This document shows, piece by piece, positions 15,590 to 16,063 of a stretch of 16,063 nt of DNA; positions within the stretch are counted from its first letter, which is position 1, and every line of letters begins with the position of its first letter. The translations under genes were made by a program, and so were the position numbers. The stretch comes from JAHWKS01 sp964458385 (GTDB lineage: Bacteria > Planctomycetota > Planctomycetia > Pirellulales > Pirellulaceae): positions 1 through 16,063 of the forward strand of contig CAYWIS010000144.1 of assembly GCA_964458385.1 (NCBI GenBank), in the 5' to 3' direction. Below the pieces are notes generated by a model that was not told the DNA's origin, did not search any database, and worked only from the letters and a program-made list of their open reading frames with translations.

Positions 15590-16063
15590 ATGGTATTTCT
15601 TTTTCCGCTGTTTCTGATCGGTTTGGGACTCATCCTGCTGACCCTGGGAGGTGAGTTCCTGGTGCGCGGGTCTTCGTCGCTGGCGGCGGCGCTGCGCATC
15701 TCGCCGCTGGTGATTGGGCTCACCGTGGTCGCCTTTGGCACCAGTTCGCCCGAGATGGCGGTGACCGTGTCGGCGGCGTTTCAGGGCGAGGCGGACCTGG
15801 CCGTGGGCAATGTGGTCGGCAGTAACATTTGTAACGTGCTCTTCATCTTGGGGCTGTCGGCGCTCGTGGCGCCCCTGGTGGTGTCCAGCCAATTGATTCG
15901 CCTGGACGTGCCGGTGATGATTGTGGTCTCGGTGGTGACCTATCTCTTGGTGCTCGACGAACGACTAAGCACGTTGGATGGCGCCTTGCTTTTTTCCGCG
16001 TTGATGGCCTATGTCGTTTGGTCAATCCAAACAAGTCGTCGCGAGCAACGCGCCGTTCAGAAA
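15590..16063 (+). CDS. CaCA-family Na+/Ca2+ antiporter, N-terminal 158 residues (cut by right edge)
   Basis: Inner-membrane cation exchanger of the calcium/sodium antiporter family. The translated part begins MVFLFPLFLIGLGLILLTLGG and carries the first alpha repeat: SPLVIGLTVVAFGTSSPE (38-55) and VGNVVGSNICNVLFILGL (72-89). G50-TSSPE-55 and GSN (77-79) with N82 are the usual ion-binding loop residues, with E55 the expected acidic ligand. Hydrophobic spans lie near 4-24, 38-62, 76-98, 108-122 and 130-147. The second alpha repeat should lie beyond the window. The start has only a weak upstream GGGA, at about 10 bases. The gene is divergent from the sulfatase across a 116-base shared promoter region. 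The frame is open to the last base. Confidence 0.94.
   Translation, partial: MVFLFPLFLIGLGLILLTLGGEFLVRGSSSLAAALRISPLVIGLTVVAFGTSSPEMAVTVSAAFQGEADLAVGNVVGSNICNVLFILGLSALVAPLVVSSQLIRLDVPVMIVVSVVTYLLVLDERLSTLDGALLFSALMAYVVWSIQTSRREQRAVQK

Overview
The window looks like a piece of a planctomycete chromosome, probably of the Pirellula-like group. The reasons are GC-rich coding DNA, a long exported protein with the planctomycete/verrucomicrobial type of heme-binding dehydrogenase domain, an exported sulfatase, a Tat-exported Gfo/Idh/MocA oxidoreductase, and a small membrane protein with the FRLSTLL-type N-terminus often seen in these bacteria. The organism is inferred from gene content, not from a marker gene. 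No rRNA, tRNA, CRISPR array, transposase or phage gene was seen.

Layout. The left edge holds the first 291 codons of IMP dehydrogenase (guaB, minus strand). Divergent from it is a Ski2/Mtr4-like superfamily 2 helicase (1134-3644). After a 326-base gap with a good promoter comes aspartate carbamoyltransferase (pyrB, 3971-4933), then a small multi-pass membrane protein (5039-5614), a Tat-exported Gfo/Idh/MocA oxidoreductase (5812-7266) that ends in a clear intrinsic terminator, and histidyl-tRNA synthetase (hisS, 7436-8941, TTG start). The remaining large block is on the minus strand: an N-sulfoglucosamine sulfohydrolase-like sulfatase (15473 to 14067), followed by a 1562-residue multidomain protein (13812 to 9124). 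That protein joins a neutral-ceramidase-like domain to a beta-propeller dehydrogenase domain, HEAT-like repeats, a CxxCH cytochrome c domain and a C-terminal beta-sandwich. The right edge holds the first 158 codons of a CaCA-family Na+/Ca2+ antiporter, divergent from the sulfatase.

How the genes fit together. The left half is housekeeping: purine (guaB) and pyrimidine (pyrB) synthesis, RNA handling and tRNA charging. The genes are mostly single transcription units with their own leaders, not one operon. The sulfatase and the ceramidase-like fusion are both exported and adjacent, and may take part in breaking down sulfated glycans or glycolipids outside the cytoplasm. The 254-base gap with its own promoter-like elements suggests separate control.

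The most notable items are the ceramidase-propeller-heme-sandwich fusion with a doubtful ceramidase nucleophile, the helicase with a C-terminal DSHCT-like segment, overlapping divergent promoters sharing one TATA element, a perfect 19-base palindrome in front of the fusion gene, and several leaders in which the Shine-Dalgarno sequence faces a nearby complement.
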